From: Flavobacterium sediminilitoris
GTDB lineage: Bacteria > Bacteroidota > Bacteroidia > Flavobacteriales > Flavobacteriaceae
DNA length: 64,000 nucleotides
Assembly (NCBI RefSeq): GCF_023008245.1
Contig: NZ_CP090145.1
Location: 2,666,001-2,730,000 of the forward strand
Direction of reading: 5' to 3'
How positions within the stretch are numbered: the first letter of the stretch is position 1; each line of letters opens with the position of its first letter. The notes under the pieces were generated by a model, which saw nothing but the letters and a program-made list of their open reading frames with translations, had not been told where the DNA came from and made no database searches. Made by a program: the position numbers and the translations under genes. Of this stretch, positions 1-7,465 are shown one piece after another.

Positions 1-522
1 GGACACAATGGAAGAGAAGAAACGACTACATTAACATTAATTCCTATGGTGAGAGAAAAAATTTCTATACCATTAATTGCTGCGGGAGGAATAGCAACAG
101 GAAGAGGAATGTTGGCCGCTATGACATTAGGAGCAGATGGAGTTCAAATGGGAAGTAGATTTGCAGCTTCAATAGAATCTAGTTCACATGACAATTTTAA
201 AAATACAATCATAGAAACAAACGAAGGAGATACTGTATTAACATTGAAAGAATTAGCTCCAGTACGTTTAATAAAGAATAAATTTTTCAATGAAGTTCAA
301 GAATTATATGCTAAATGTCCAACTCCAGAAGAATTGAAAACATTATTAGGAAGAGCAAGAGCAAAAAGAGGGATGTTTGAAGGGGATTTAGAAGATGGAG
401 AATTAGAAATCGGACAAATAGCTGGATTAATTCATGATATTTTACCTGTTGAAACTATTGTTGATAATGTAATGAGTGAATTTCGTCTTGCAAAAAAAGA
501 AATAAGTAATTTTGATTTTTAA
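1..522 (+). CDS. Nitronate monooxygenase family flavoprotein, C-terminal part
   Basis: The reading frame is open from base 1, so the gene enters the window truncated at its 5' end; the first ATG at 46 is internal, since the codons before it already read GHNGREETTTLTL, typical of the family. Nitronate monooxygenases (formerly 2-nitropropane dioxygenases) are FMN-dependent TIM-barrel enzymes that oxidise nitronates; FabK-like enoyl-ACP reductases share the fold. The segments IPLIAAGGIATGRGM and LGADGVQMGSRF form the phosphate-binding part of the barrel that holds FMN. About the last 173 residues are present. Family assignment is firm; the substrate is not, because the N-terminal half is missing. 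It ends 9 bases before the next gene, so the two are probably co-transcribed. Confidence 0.85.
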   Translation, partial: GHNGREETTTLTLIPMVREKISIPLIAAGGIATGRGMLAAMTLGADGVQMGSRFAASIESSSHDNFKNTIIETNEGDTVLTLKELAPVRLIKNKFFNEVQELYAKCPTPEELKTLLGRARAKRGMFEGDLEDGELEIGQIAGLIHDILPVETIVDNVMSEFRLAKKEISNFDF

Positions 523-531
523 ATTATCCAG

Positions 532-942
532 ATGAAATTATTAAAATATATAGTCTTCGTAGTATTATTTTCTGTAAATTTTTTAAATGCACAGCAATTT
601 AATTTTAAAACCACATCTTTATCTGTTCTTCAAAAAAATAGAAATGGTGATTGGGGAAAATGGACAACACCAAAACCAACAAATATTATCGTAAAGTTAG
701 ATTATGAAAAGAATAAAATTGTAATCTATTCAAGCGAAATCCAACACTATAGAATCGTAGAATATCTTCCAAAAGAAACTTCAAAAACAGATGAAATCAA
801 TTCTTATTTATGTAAAAATATAGAAAGTATTCCTGTGAAAATTTCATTTATTGTACGAAAAGATTTGAAAAATAAAACACAATTATACGTTTATAATGAA
901 GACTTTATCTTTTGTTATGATATAGTTGAAATGATAGAGTAA
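532..942 (+). CDS. Small secreted protein of unknown function
   Basis: I do not recognise this 136-residue protein. It begins with a clear Sec signal peptide: lysines, a hydrophobic stretch and a cleavage-type end NFLNAQ near residue 21. The mature part is short, rich in beta-forming residues and has two cysteines (one in SYLCKN, one in IFCYD), with no membrane segment after the signal, so a periplasmic or outer-surface soluble protein is likely. The start follows the preceding gene by 9 bases, suggesting read-through from it. AT content and codon use match its neighbours. Confidence 0.6.
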   Translation: MKLLKYIVFVVLFSVNFLNAQQFNFKTTSLSVLQKNRNGDWGKWTTPKPTNIIVKLDYEKNKIVIYSSEIQHYRIVEYLPKETSKTDEINSYLCKNIESIPVKISFIVRKDLKNKTQLYVYNEDFIFCYDIVEMIE

Positions 943-1002
943 CGTTTACTTTATATAACTTTACACAAAATTTAATTCCCAAAATATTTATACTTTTTAA
1001 TT

Positions 1003-2610
1003 ATGAAAAAGTTTTTAGTATTTCTTGCATTCACTTATTTATCATGTATCAATGCACAAGAGAAACCCAAACTTGTTGTTGGTATTGTAGTTGACCAAAT
1101 GAAAATGGAATATTTATATCGATTTTCAAATGATTTTTCAGAAAATGGATTCAAACGTTTAATGAACAAAGGATTTACTTTTCATAATATGCACTATAAT
1201 TATATGCCTACATACACTGGTCCAGGTCATGCAGCTGTTTACACAGGAACAACACCAAGTGTAAATGGAATTGTAGGAAATACATGGTTTAATAAAGCCA
1301 TTGGAAAAGATATGTATTGTACTGATGATGCAGATGTAATTACTATTGGAAATGGAACAGAAAGTGAAGGGAAAATGTCTCCAAAAAATTTATTAAGTAC
1401 AACCATCACTGACGAGCTAAAATTGTCAACTAATTTCAAAGGAAAAGTAATTGGAATAAGTTTAAAAGATAGAGGAGCAATTCTTCCGGCCGGACATTTT
1501 GCAGATTGGGCATTTTGGTACAGTAAAACCGGTTCTTTTATTTCAAGTACTTTTTATGGTACTACTTTGCCAGATTGGGTTTCTAAATTTAATGAAGAGA
1601 AAAACTACGAAAAATATTTAAACACAAAATGGGAATTATTTAAACCTAAAGAAATCTATAATGAAAGTTTAAATGATAATAATCCTTACGAAGGGAAAAT
1701 GTTTAAAAAAACACCATTTTTTCCATACAACATGAAGGAAATGTATGAAAATAATGATGCAGGTGTTTTACGATCAACACCTTTTGGAAATAATCTATTA
1801 GCTGATTTTGCAATGAAAGCTATTGAAAAAGAGAATTTAGGAAAAGATGAAATAACCGATTTTCTAACAGTTAGTTTTTCTTCAACAGATTATATCGGAC
1901 ATCTTTTAGGACCAAGATCTATTGAATTACAAGATGCTTATTTACGCTTAGATCAAACCATTGCTGATTTTTTAGCATATTTAGACAAAACAGTAGGAAA
2001 GAATAATTATTTAGTATTTTTAACAGCAGATCACGCAGGAGCAGAAAACGTAACGTATTTAAAAGACAATAAATACGATGTGTCTACTATTAATTCTAGA
2101 AAATTTAAAAATGATTTAGAAGCGTTTTCTAAAGAAAAATATGGAGAAAATATTGTTTTAGATTATTCAAATTCAAATATATTTTTCAATAAAGAACTTA
2201 TAAAGATTAATGATCTTGATTTAGATGAAGTTAAAAAAACATTTAAAGAATTCATATACAAACAAAAATTCATTAGAAGAGTATACACAGACGATGAAAT
2301 TCTAAATTCTTCAGGAAGTGATATGTATTTAAAGTTTATCGCAAATGGATATGATCCTATACAAAATGGAGAATTAGTAATCTTAGAAAAGCCAGCATTT
2401 TTAGAATATGGTGCAACAGGAACAACTCACGGTTCTCCTTATACTTATGACACACACGTACCACTGTTGTTTTATGGATGGAATATTACGCCAGGAAAAT
2501 CGTATGATAAAAAAGAAATCACTCAAATTGCACCTACATTAGCTTTAAAATTAAAGATTACTCTTCCAAACGGAACAGAGGCTAAAGTTTTGGAAGAAAT
2601 ATTAGATTAA
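1003..2610 (+). CDS. PafA-type alkaline phosphatase
   Basis: Secreted metal-dependent phosphomonoesterase of the alkaline phosphatase superfamily, like PafA of Elizabethkingia, releasing phosphate in the periplasm. A signal peptide ends near residue 19 (SCINAQ). Metal ligands and nucleophile are visible: D31 in GIVVDQM, the nucleophile-type Thr in YTGPGH (T72), then D and H in TDYIGH, DH in TADHAG and a late H in GTTHGSPYTYDTH. Length 535 aa is normal for PafA (about 545). PafA enzymes are usually Pi-inducible in one clade and constitutive in another; no Pho box was recognised. Two small genes follow with no spacer, so it probably heads an operon. Confidence 0.9.
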   Translation: MKKFLVFLAFTYLSCINAQEKPKLVVGIVVDQMKMEYLYRFSNDFSENGFKRLMNKGFTFHNMHYNYMPTYTGPGHAAVYTGTTPSVNGIVGNTWFNKAIGKDMYCTDDADVITIGNGTESEGKMSPKNLLSTTITDELKLSTNFKGKVIGISLKDRGAILPAGHFADWAFWYSKTGSFISSTFYGTTLPDWVSKFNEEKNYEKYLNTKWELFKPKEIYNESLNDNNPYEGKMFKKTPFFPYNMKEMYENNDAGVLRSTPFGNNLLADFAMKAIEKENLGKDEITDFLTVSFSSTDYIGHLLGPRSIELQDAYLRLDQTIADFLAYLDKTVGKNNYLVFLTADHAGAENVTYLKDNKYDVSTINSRKFKNDLEAFSKEKYGENIVLDYSNSNIFFNKELIKINDLDLDEVKKTFKEFIYKQKFIRRVYTDDEILNSSGSDMYLKFIANGYDPIQNGELVILEKPAFLEYGATGTTHGSPYTYDTHVPLLFYGWNITPGKSYDKKEITQIAPTLALKLKITLPNGTEAKVLEEILD

Positions 2611-3252
2611 ATGGAATTTGTAACCTATAGAAAATATCCAAATCAAGAATCAGCAATTTATGTAGTAAATCTTCTTAAAAAGAATGATATAGCTAATGAG
2701 TTTATTGAAAATAAATCCACATTAGACGCTAATTTTAGTAGTAGTTTATTAGATGAATTTGAAGTGAAAATTGCACAAGAAGATTTTGTTAAAGCAGATG
2801 AAATAATAGTAAAAGATTCTGAAGAATATTTAAAAACATTACCGCAAGATTATTATTTGTATTCATTCTCAAATGAAGAACTAAAAGAAATTATTGAAAA
2901 AAGAGATGAATGGAATGATTTAGATTATACATTAGCCATCAATCTTTTAAAATCTAGAGGAGTTGAAATAACAGAACAAGAAATATTAGAAGTAAAAAAT
3001 AAAAGAATTGAGGAATTAAGAAAACCAGAAAAGCGTTCAACTATATGGATTAACGTAGGATATTGTTCTGCAATTCTTGGTGGGTTTTTAGGTTTTGTAA
3101 TTGGATATTTACTTTTGACACAGAAAAAAACACTTCCTAATGGAGAGCGCATTTTTGCACACACATTAGAAGATAGAAAACACGGAAAAAAAATATTATA
3201 TTTTGGTATGTTTTTTTTCATGTTTTATATTTTTTATTATTTTGTAGTGTAG
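2611..3252 (+). CDS. DUF2007-like N-terminal domain with C-terminal membrane segments
   Basis: 213-residue protein whose ATG directly abuts the stop codon of the phosphatase gene (TAAATG), so translation is likely coupled. Residues 1 to about 75 (YRKYPNQESAIYVVNLL... and DFVKADEIIVK) resemble the DUF2007 putative signal-transducing fold, a ferredoxin-like unit thought to bind ligands or partners. A charged middle region leads to two hydrophobic segments near residues 147-168 and 196-213, placing the N-terminal domain in the cytoplasm. No catalytic residues are seen. Function is not known; the DUF2007 link is by pattern only. Confidence 0.6.
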   Translation: MEFVTYRKYPNQESAIYVVNLLKKNDIANEFIENKSTLDANFSSSLLDEFEVKIAQEDFVKADEIIVKDSEEYLKTLPQDYYLYSFSNEELKEIIEKRDEWNDLDYTLAINLLKSRGVEITEQEILEVKNKRIEELRKPEKRSTIWINVGYCSAILGGFLGFVIGYLLLTQKKTLPNGERIFAHTLEDRKHGKKILYFGMFFFMFYIFYYFVV

Positions 3253-3900
3253 ATGAAGCTAAAAGTAATTAGAATTTTTGCAATTGGTTTTTTGGTGGTT
3301 ACTTCTATTAGTATTTTAACAACTTTTATAATATGGATTGTTAGTTTTTCATACGCTTCAAAGTACAATTCTGTTGATTCTATAGAGAAGGATGAAAAAT
3401 TTTTATATGAAGAAAAAGTTAAGATTTATTCTTTAAAATTGGATAGTTTATTAGAAGTGAATCCTTTACAGGCTGAATTATTTGCAGATAAACTTCATGG
3501 TAAATTTAAAAAAGAGTTTGCTTTTTTAAACTATAAAGCACTCTCTTTATATAAACAAAAGAAATATCAAGAAGCTTTAGTAGTTTTGAAAGAGAGTAGG
3601 GAAAGTTCTTATTTTAGGTACTTAGAAGATCAAGATTTAAATGCGAATAATATAGCTGCTTGTTTTGAAGTATTAAAAGAATATGATTCTGCGATTGTTT
3701 ATTATAAAAAAGTGAAAAGAAATGACGTTTTATTTGAATTAGGGAGATGTTATAGTATAATAAAAGAAAAAGATAGCGCTTTATTTTATTATGGGAAGAA
3801 ACTCGAACAAATTGAAAAGTTCGATAATAAAATCAACTACATTAATGAGATGGATTTTCTTAAATATAAAATAGATTCTATAAAAAAAGCTTCTCATTAA
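3253..3900 (+). CDS. Membrane-anchored TPR-like protein of unknown function
   Basis: 215-residue protein, third in the run starting with the phosphatase; its ATG directly follows the previous stop codon (TAGATG). One membrane segment lies near residues 8-32, then a helical region with tetratricopeptide-like spacing: FLNYKALSLYKQKKYQEAL, AACFEVLKEYDSAIVYYKK and LGRCYSIIKEKDSALFYYG. Such repeats mediate protein contacts; the domain probably faces the periplasm. The final codons form the left arm of a rho-independent hairpin, so the gene ends within its own terminator. No enzymatic motif is visible. Confidence 0.6.
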   Translation: MKLKVIRIFAIGFLVVTSISILTTFIIWIVSFSYASKYNSVDSIEKDEKFLYEEKVKIYSLKLDSLLEVNPLQAELFADKLHGKFKKEFAFLNYKALSLYKQKKYQEALVVLKESRESSYFRYLEDQDLNANNIAACFEVLKEYDSAIVYYKKVKRNDVLFELGRCYSIIKEKDSALFYYGKKLEQIEKFDNKINYINEMDFLKYKIDSIKKASH

Positions 3901-3912
3901 AGAAGCTTTTTT
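3883..3912. terminator. Bidirectional terminator between the phosphatase operon and lysA
   Basis: A 12-bp perfect inverted repeat (arms 3883-3894 and 3901-3912, loop cattaa) flanked by A and T runs gives a U-tract on either strand. It overlaps the last four codons of the upstream + gene and lies just past the lysA stop. Confidence 0.8.
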
Positions 3913-3915
3913 CAT

Positions 3916-5142
3916 TTATACTAGAATGTTTTCATTGAAAACATCGATTTCAACTTGATTACGAAGAATATCTTCAAATGTTTCTCTTTGTCTTATTAGA
4001 TGTCCTTTTCCGTTTAACCAAAGTACTTCTGCTGGTTTCACTCTAGAATTATAATTAGATGCCATAGAAAAACAATACGCACCTGCATTATGAAAAGATA
4101 AAATATCACCTTCATGAATTTCAGAAATTCTTCTATTATTTGCAAAAGTATCTGTTTCACAAATATAACCCACAACAGAGTAGTAACGCTCTTTTCCTTT
4201 TGGATTAGAAATATTTTCAATATGATGTTGAGAACCGTAAAGCATTGGTCTAATCAAATGATTAAAACCACTATCAATTCCTGCAAAAACAGTAGAAGTT
4301 GTTTGTTTTACTACATTTACTTTCGCTAAAAAATAACCAGCTTCACTGACTAAAAATTTTCCAGGTTCAAAAGCTAATGTTAATGGTCTTCCATATTCTT
4401 TTTCAAATGCTAAAAAGCGTTTTGTCAATTTTTTACCAAATTCCTCTACATTCGTTTCAATATCACCTTTTTTGTAAGGTACTTTAAAACCACTACCAAA
4501 GTCGATAAATTCTAATTCCTTGAAATTTTTTGCTGTTTCAAATAGAATTTCAGCAGCATATAAAAAGACATCAACATCAAGAATATCAGAACCAGTATGC
4601 ATGTGAATTCCATTGATATTCATTTTTGTATTTTCAATTATCCTTAGAAGATGAGGCAATTGATGTATAGAAATACCAAATTTACTATCAATATGTCCTA
4701 CAGATATGTTAGCGTTTCCACCAGCCATTACATGCGGATTTATTCTTACGCAAACAGGTGTTTTTGGGTGTTTTGTTCCAAATTGTTCTAATATAGATAA
4801 ATTATCAATATTAATTTGAACACCTAGTTCAGCAACTCTTTCAATTTCTTCTAAAGAAACACCATTTGGAGTATACATAATTTCACTAGGATCAAAACCA
4901 GCATGTAAACCTAACATTACTTCTTCAAACGAAACGGTATCTAAACCTGAACCAAGGTTTTTTAATACCTTTAATACAGATAAATTTGATAATGCTTTTA
5001 CAGCATAGTGTATTTTAAACTGCTCAACTTTTGAAAAAGCTTGCGTTAATCTGTTATATTGAGATTCTATTTTCTCAGCATTATAAACATATAATGGAGA
5101 GCTATGTTCTTCTACTAATTGTAATAAATCTTGATTTTTCAT
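3916..5142 (-). CDS. lysA: Diaminopimelate decarboxylase
   Basis: PLP-dependent decarboxylation of meso-diaminopimelate to L-lysine, the last step of lysine biosynthesis, in the cytoplasm. Alanine-racemase-fold barrel first, then a beta domain. The PLP-binding lysine is K49 in HYAVKA; GIHMHTGSDI and the GSGFKVPY glycine loop bind the phosphate and substrate; EPGKFLV and CETDTFA near the C-terminus are the conserved beta-domain motifs, with the Cys contributed across the dimer. Length 408 aa is typical. It stands alone on the minus strand with its own promoter and the shared terminator downstream. Confidence 0.95.
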   Translation of the reverse strand: MKNQDLLQLVEEHSSPLYVYNAEKIESQYNRLTQAFSKVEQFKIHYAVKALSNLSVLKVLKNLGSGLDTVSFEEVMLGLHAGFDPSEIMYTPNGVSLEEIERVAELGVQINIDNLSILEQFGTKHPKTPVCVRINPHVMAGGNANISVGHIDSKFGISIHQLPHLLRIIENTKMNINGIHMHTGSDILDVDVFLYAAEILFETAKNFKELEFIDFGSGFKVPYKKGDIETNVEEFGKKLTKRFLAFEKEYGRPLTLAFEPGKFLVSEAGYFLAKVNVVKQTTSTVFAGIDSGFNHLIRPMLYGSQHHIENISNPKGKERYYSVVGYICETDTFANNRRISEIHEGDILSFHNAGAYCFSMASNYNSRVKPAEVLWLNGKGHLIRQRETFEDILRNQVEIDVFNENILV

Positions 5143-5185
5143 TCTAATATTTTTTGCAAATTAAAGGTATTTTTACTTTTTACTT

Positions 5186-5193
5186 CAAAAATA
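5186..5193 (-). promoter_or_regulatory. lysA promoter, -7 box
   Basis: On the minus strand the sequence reads TATTTTTG, matching the Bacteroidota TAnnTTTG -7 consensus, about 44 bases upstream of the lysA ATG. No exact TTG -33 box at ideal spacing. Confidence 0.6.
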
Positions 5194-5332
5194 AAACATA
5201 ATTAAACAAAAAATAACAAATTGTTTTAAATATAACATTTTATTAATGTGTTGTTCAACCAAAATTAGAATATTAGATTGTTATGCTTTTAAATAATACT
5301 TAAAAATGTTAGCCAATTAAAAATTAGTTTCC

Positions 5333-5340
5333 TATTTTTG
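5333..5340 (+). promoter_or_regulatory. sucC promoter, -7 box
   Basis: TATTTTTG matches TAnnTTTG and lies 36 bases upstream of the sucC ATG at 5376. It overlaps an in-frame GTG at 5340, which therefore cannot be a translation start. Confidence 0.7.
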
Positions 5341-5375
5341 TGGCACTTTTTAAAAAGAAAAAAACCTATTATATT

Positions 5376-6569
5376 ATGAATTTACACGAATATCAAGGTA
5401 AAGAAATATTAGCAAGTTACGGTGTTAGAATACAACGTGGTCATGTTGCAAATAATGCAGAAGAAGCTGTAGCTGCTGCAAAACAATTAACTGCTGAAAC
5501 AGGAACAGGTTGGCATGTAATTAAAGCACAAATTCACGCTGGTGGTCGTGGAAAAGGTGGTGGTGTTAAATTAGCAAAAAATTTAGATCAAGTTGCAGAA
5601 ATTGCAGGTCAAATTATTGGTATGGATTTAATTACACCTCAAACTCCTCCTACAGGTAAAAGAGTTCATAAAGTTTTAGTAGCTGAAGATGTTTATTATC
5701 CAGGTGAAAGTGAAACGTCTGAATTTTATATGTCTGTTTTGTTAAATAGAGGTAAAGGTAGAAATATGATTATGTATTCTACTGAAGGAGGAATGGATAT
5801 TGAAGAAGTTGCTGAACATACTCCACATTTAATCTTTACAGAAGAAATTGATCCAGCAGTAGGACTGCAAGGATTTCAAGCAAGAAGAATTGCATTTAAC
5901 CTTGGTTTATCAGGGAATGCTTTTAAAGAAATGGTGAAATTTGTAGATTCATTATACAAAGCTTATATCGGTTCTGATGCTTCAATGTTTGAAATTAATC
6001 CAGTTTTAAAAACATCTGATGATAAAATTATTGCTGTTGATGCAAAAGTGGATTTAGATGACAATGCATTATTCCGTCATAAAGATTTAGCTGATTTACG
6101 TGATGTTCGTGAAGAAAATCCAATTGAAGTTGAAGCTAAAGAAGTAGGATTAAACTATGTTGATCTTGATGGAACAGTAGGATGTATGGTTAATGGTGCT
6201 GGATTAGCAATGGCAACTATGGATTTAATTAAATATGCAGGTTTTGAACCAGCTAACTTCCTAGATGTAGGAGGAACAGCCGATGCAAAACGTGTTGAAA
6301 CAGCTTTCCGTATTATCTTAAAAGATCCTAACGTAAAAGCTATTTTAATTAACATCTTTGGTGGAATTGTTCGTTGCGATAGAGTTGCGCAAGGTGTAGT
6401 TGATGCATATAAAAACATGGGTGATGCAATTAAAGTGCCAATTATTGTAAGATTACAAGGTACTAATGCTGAAATTGCTAAAGAATTAATTGATAATTCT
6501 GGAATGCCAATTTTATCTGCTGTTCAATTTCAAGAAGCAGCTGATCAAGTAAAAGCAGCTTTGTCTTAA
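5376..6569 (+). CDS. sucC: Succinyl-CoA synthetase (ADP-forming) beta subunit
   Basis: Beta subunit of succinate-CoA ligase, which couples succinyl-CoA cleavage to nucleoside triphosphate synthesis in the TCA cycle; the alpha subunit (sucD) is not in this window. The ATP-grasp domain begins MNLHEYQGKEIL and contains GGRGKGGGVKLAK for nucleotide binding; metal-binding residues occur in FEINPV and VDAKVDLDDNAL; GGTADAKRV and NIFGGIVRCD belong to the C-terminal ligase domain. 397 residues, as in E. coli. The ATG at 5376 was chosen over an in-frame GTG at 5340 because the latter lies in the promoter. CGT arginine codons suggest high expression. Confidence 0.96.
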   Translation: MNLHEYQGKEILASYGVRIQRGHVANNAEEAVAAAKQLTAETGTGWHVIKAQIHAGGRGKGGGVKLAKNLDQVAEIAGQIIGMDLITPQTPPTGKRVHKVLVAEDVYYPGESETSEFYMSVLLNRGKGRNMIMYSTEGGMDIEEVAEHTPHLIFTEEIDPAVGLQGFQARRIAFNLGLSGNAFKEMVKFVDSLYKAYIGSDASMFEINPVLKTSDDKIIAVDAKVDLDDNALFRHKDLADLRDVREENPIEVEAKEVGLNYVDLDGTVGCMVNGAGLAMATMDLIKYAGFEPANFLDVGGTADAKRVETAFRIILKDPNVKAILINIFGGIVRCDRVAQGVVDAYKNMGDAIKVPIIVRLQGTNAEIAKELIDNSGMPILSAVQFQEAADQVKAALS

Positions 6570-6591
6570 TAATAAAAAAGAATACATATAT

Positions 6592-6624
6592 AAAATCCCA
6601 AGTATAGTACATACTTGGGATTTT
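6592..6624 (+). terminator. sucC terminator
   Basis: 14-bp perfect stem (6592-6605 with 6611-6624, loop agtac) ending in a T run, 22 bases after the sucC stop codon. Confidence 0.85.
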
Positions 6625-6666
6625 TGTATTTTAAATAAGAATGAGATAGTATAATTAATTGTTAAT

Positions 6667-7083
6667 CTATGAACTTATAGAGTAATAAGTATTATTTGTT
6701 TGAGTCTGTAACGTAAATAATTTAGTGTCTATATTTTGATTGTATTTATTTAAGAACTCTTTAATTTTATCCTTGAAGTAAGAAGGTACTATATTATCAG
6801 CAATTTTATTGAATTCTTTAATACACATATTCTTCCCTATAATATATTGCACATGATTGTCATTATCTAATTTAAAATTTAGGATGATAACATTTTTCTT
6901 ATTATACCCTTTGATTGCAATTTCATTTTGAACAGTACTATCATATTTAATATTAAAATTATTATAATTATCTGTTACTTTATCTAAATCGAAAGTAATA
7001 TATAATCCTTCTATAATTTCTCTATCAATTTTAAACCCTATAGTTTTTCCATTATTTTTTATACTCATTTTTAAAGTTCTCAT
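6667..7083 (-). CDS. Orphan protein of unknown function with a complex promoter
   Basis: 138 residues, no recognisable family, no signal peptide and no membrane segment, so cytosolic. It is very rich in Asn, Lys and Ile, consistent with the low G+C of the whole accessory stretch. Beta-rich N-terminal part (residues 1-85), then a helical end (DKIKEFLNKYNQN). An alternative start is Met6 at 7068. It lies just past the peptide-maturation cluster but has its own well-formed promoter (7161-7191) with tandem palindromes above it, so it is separately controlled. An immunity or accessory role for the cluster is possible but unsupported by homology. Confidence 0.6.
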   Translation of the reverse strand: MRTLKMSIKNNGKTIGFKIDREIIEGLYITFDLDKVTDNYNNFNIKYDSTVQNEIAIKGYNKKNVIILNFKLDNDNHVQYIIGKNMCIKEFNKIADNIVPSYFKDKIKEFLNKYNQNIDTKLFTLQTQTNNTYYSISS

Positions 7084-7160
7084 ACTTTTCGTATTATATG
7101 TTTTATTTAATTTTATAGGTTTAGTTATAAAATTATTGTTTATGACTTAACCTGTACTTC

Positions 7161-7191
7161 CAAAGTTAAGTTATCATATAACACGAGTCAA
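7161..7191 (-). promoter_or_regulatory. Complete Bacteroidota promoter for the orphan gene
   Basis: On the minus strand: TTG at 7191-7189, a 20-base spacer, then TAACTTTG at 7168-7161. This matches TTG-N19-21-TAnnTTTG exactly and is the best-formed promoter in the window. The ATG is about 78 bases downstream of the -7 box. Confidence 0.8.
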
Positions 7192-7240
7192 TACGTATAA
7201 ATACGTATTTTTAGTGTTTTTTTATACGTATAAATACGTA
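7191..7240. repeat. Tandem 17-bp repeats with four TACGTA palindromes, likely operator
   Basis: The 17-base string atacgtataaatacgta occurs at 7191-7207 and 7224-7240. Each copy has two TACGTA palindromes 10 bases apart (starts 7192, 7202, 7225, 7235). The block abuts the -33 element of the promoter for the orphan gene, the usual place for an activator. The binding protein is unknown. Confidence 0.6.
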
Positions 7241-7345
7241 CTTTTTCAAAAACAGGGTCTTTTTTGTGTTTGTAGCGATGTGAAAATTAATAAATAATAT
7301 GGTGAGAATTAAAAAGATTAACCGTATTATTTATAATTGAGTTAG

Positions 7346-7465
7346 CTAATAAAATAATATTTTAAAAGCTAAAATAATTGAAAGGACACTAAAAATAGAT
7401 ATAATAATTCCTATTACTGTAAATTTAGGTGAAATTTTTCCAAGGATGTCATTGTTATTTTTCAT
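7346..7465 (-). pseudogene. 39-aa membrane peptide, probable stub of an HlyD-type fusion protein
   Basis: A 39-codon frame whose ATG overlaps the stop codon of the ABC exporter (TAATG), with GGAG 7 bases upstream, so coupled translation is plausible. The peptide starts MKNNNDILGKISPKF and continues as one membrane segment ending ILFY. HlyD-family fusion proteins that follow C39 exporters in Bacteroidota commonly start with a short soluble piece ending in D-I-L-x-K-x-P, one membrane helix and then aromatic residues; this matches that start but stops where the long periplasmic part should begin. I infer a truncated gene. It could instead be a functional small membrane protein. Confidence 0.45.
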
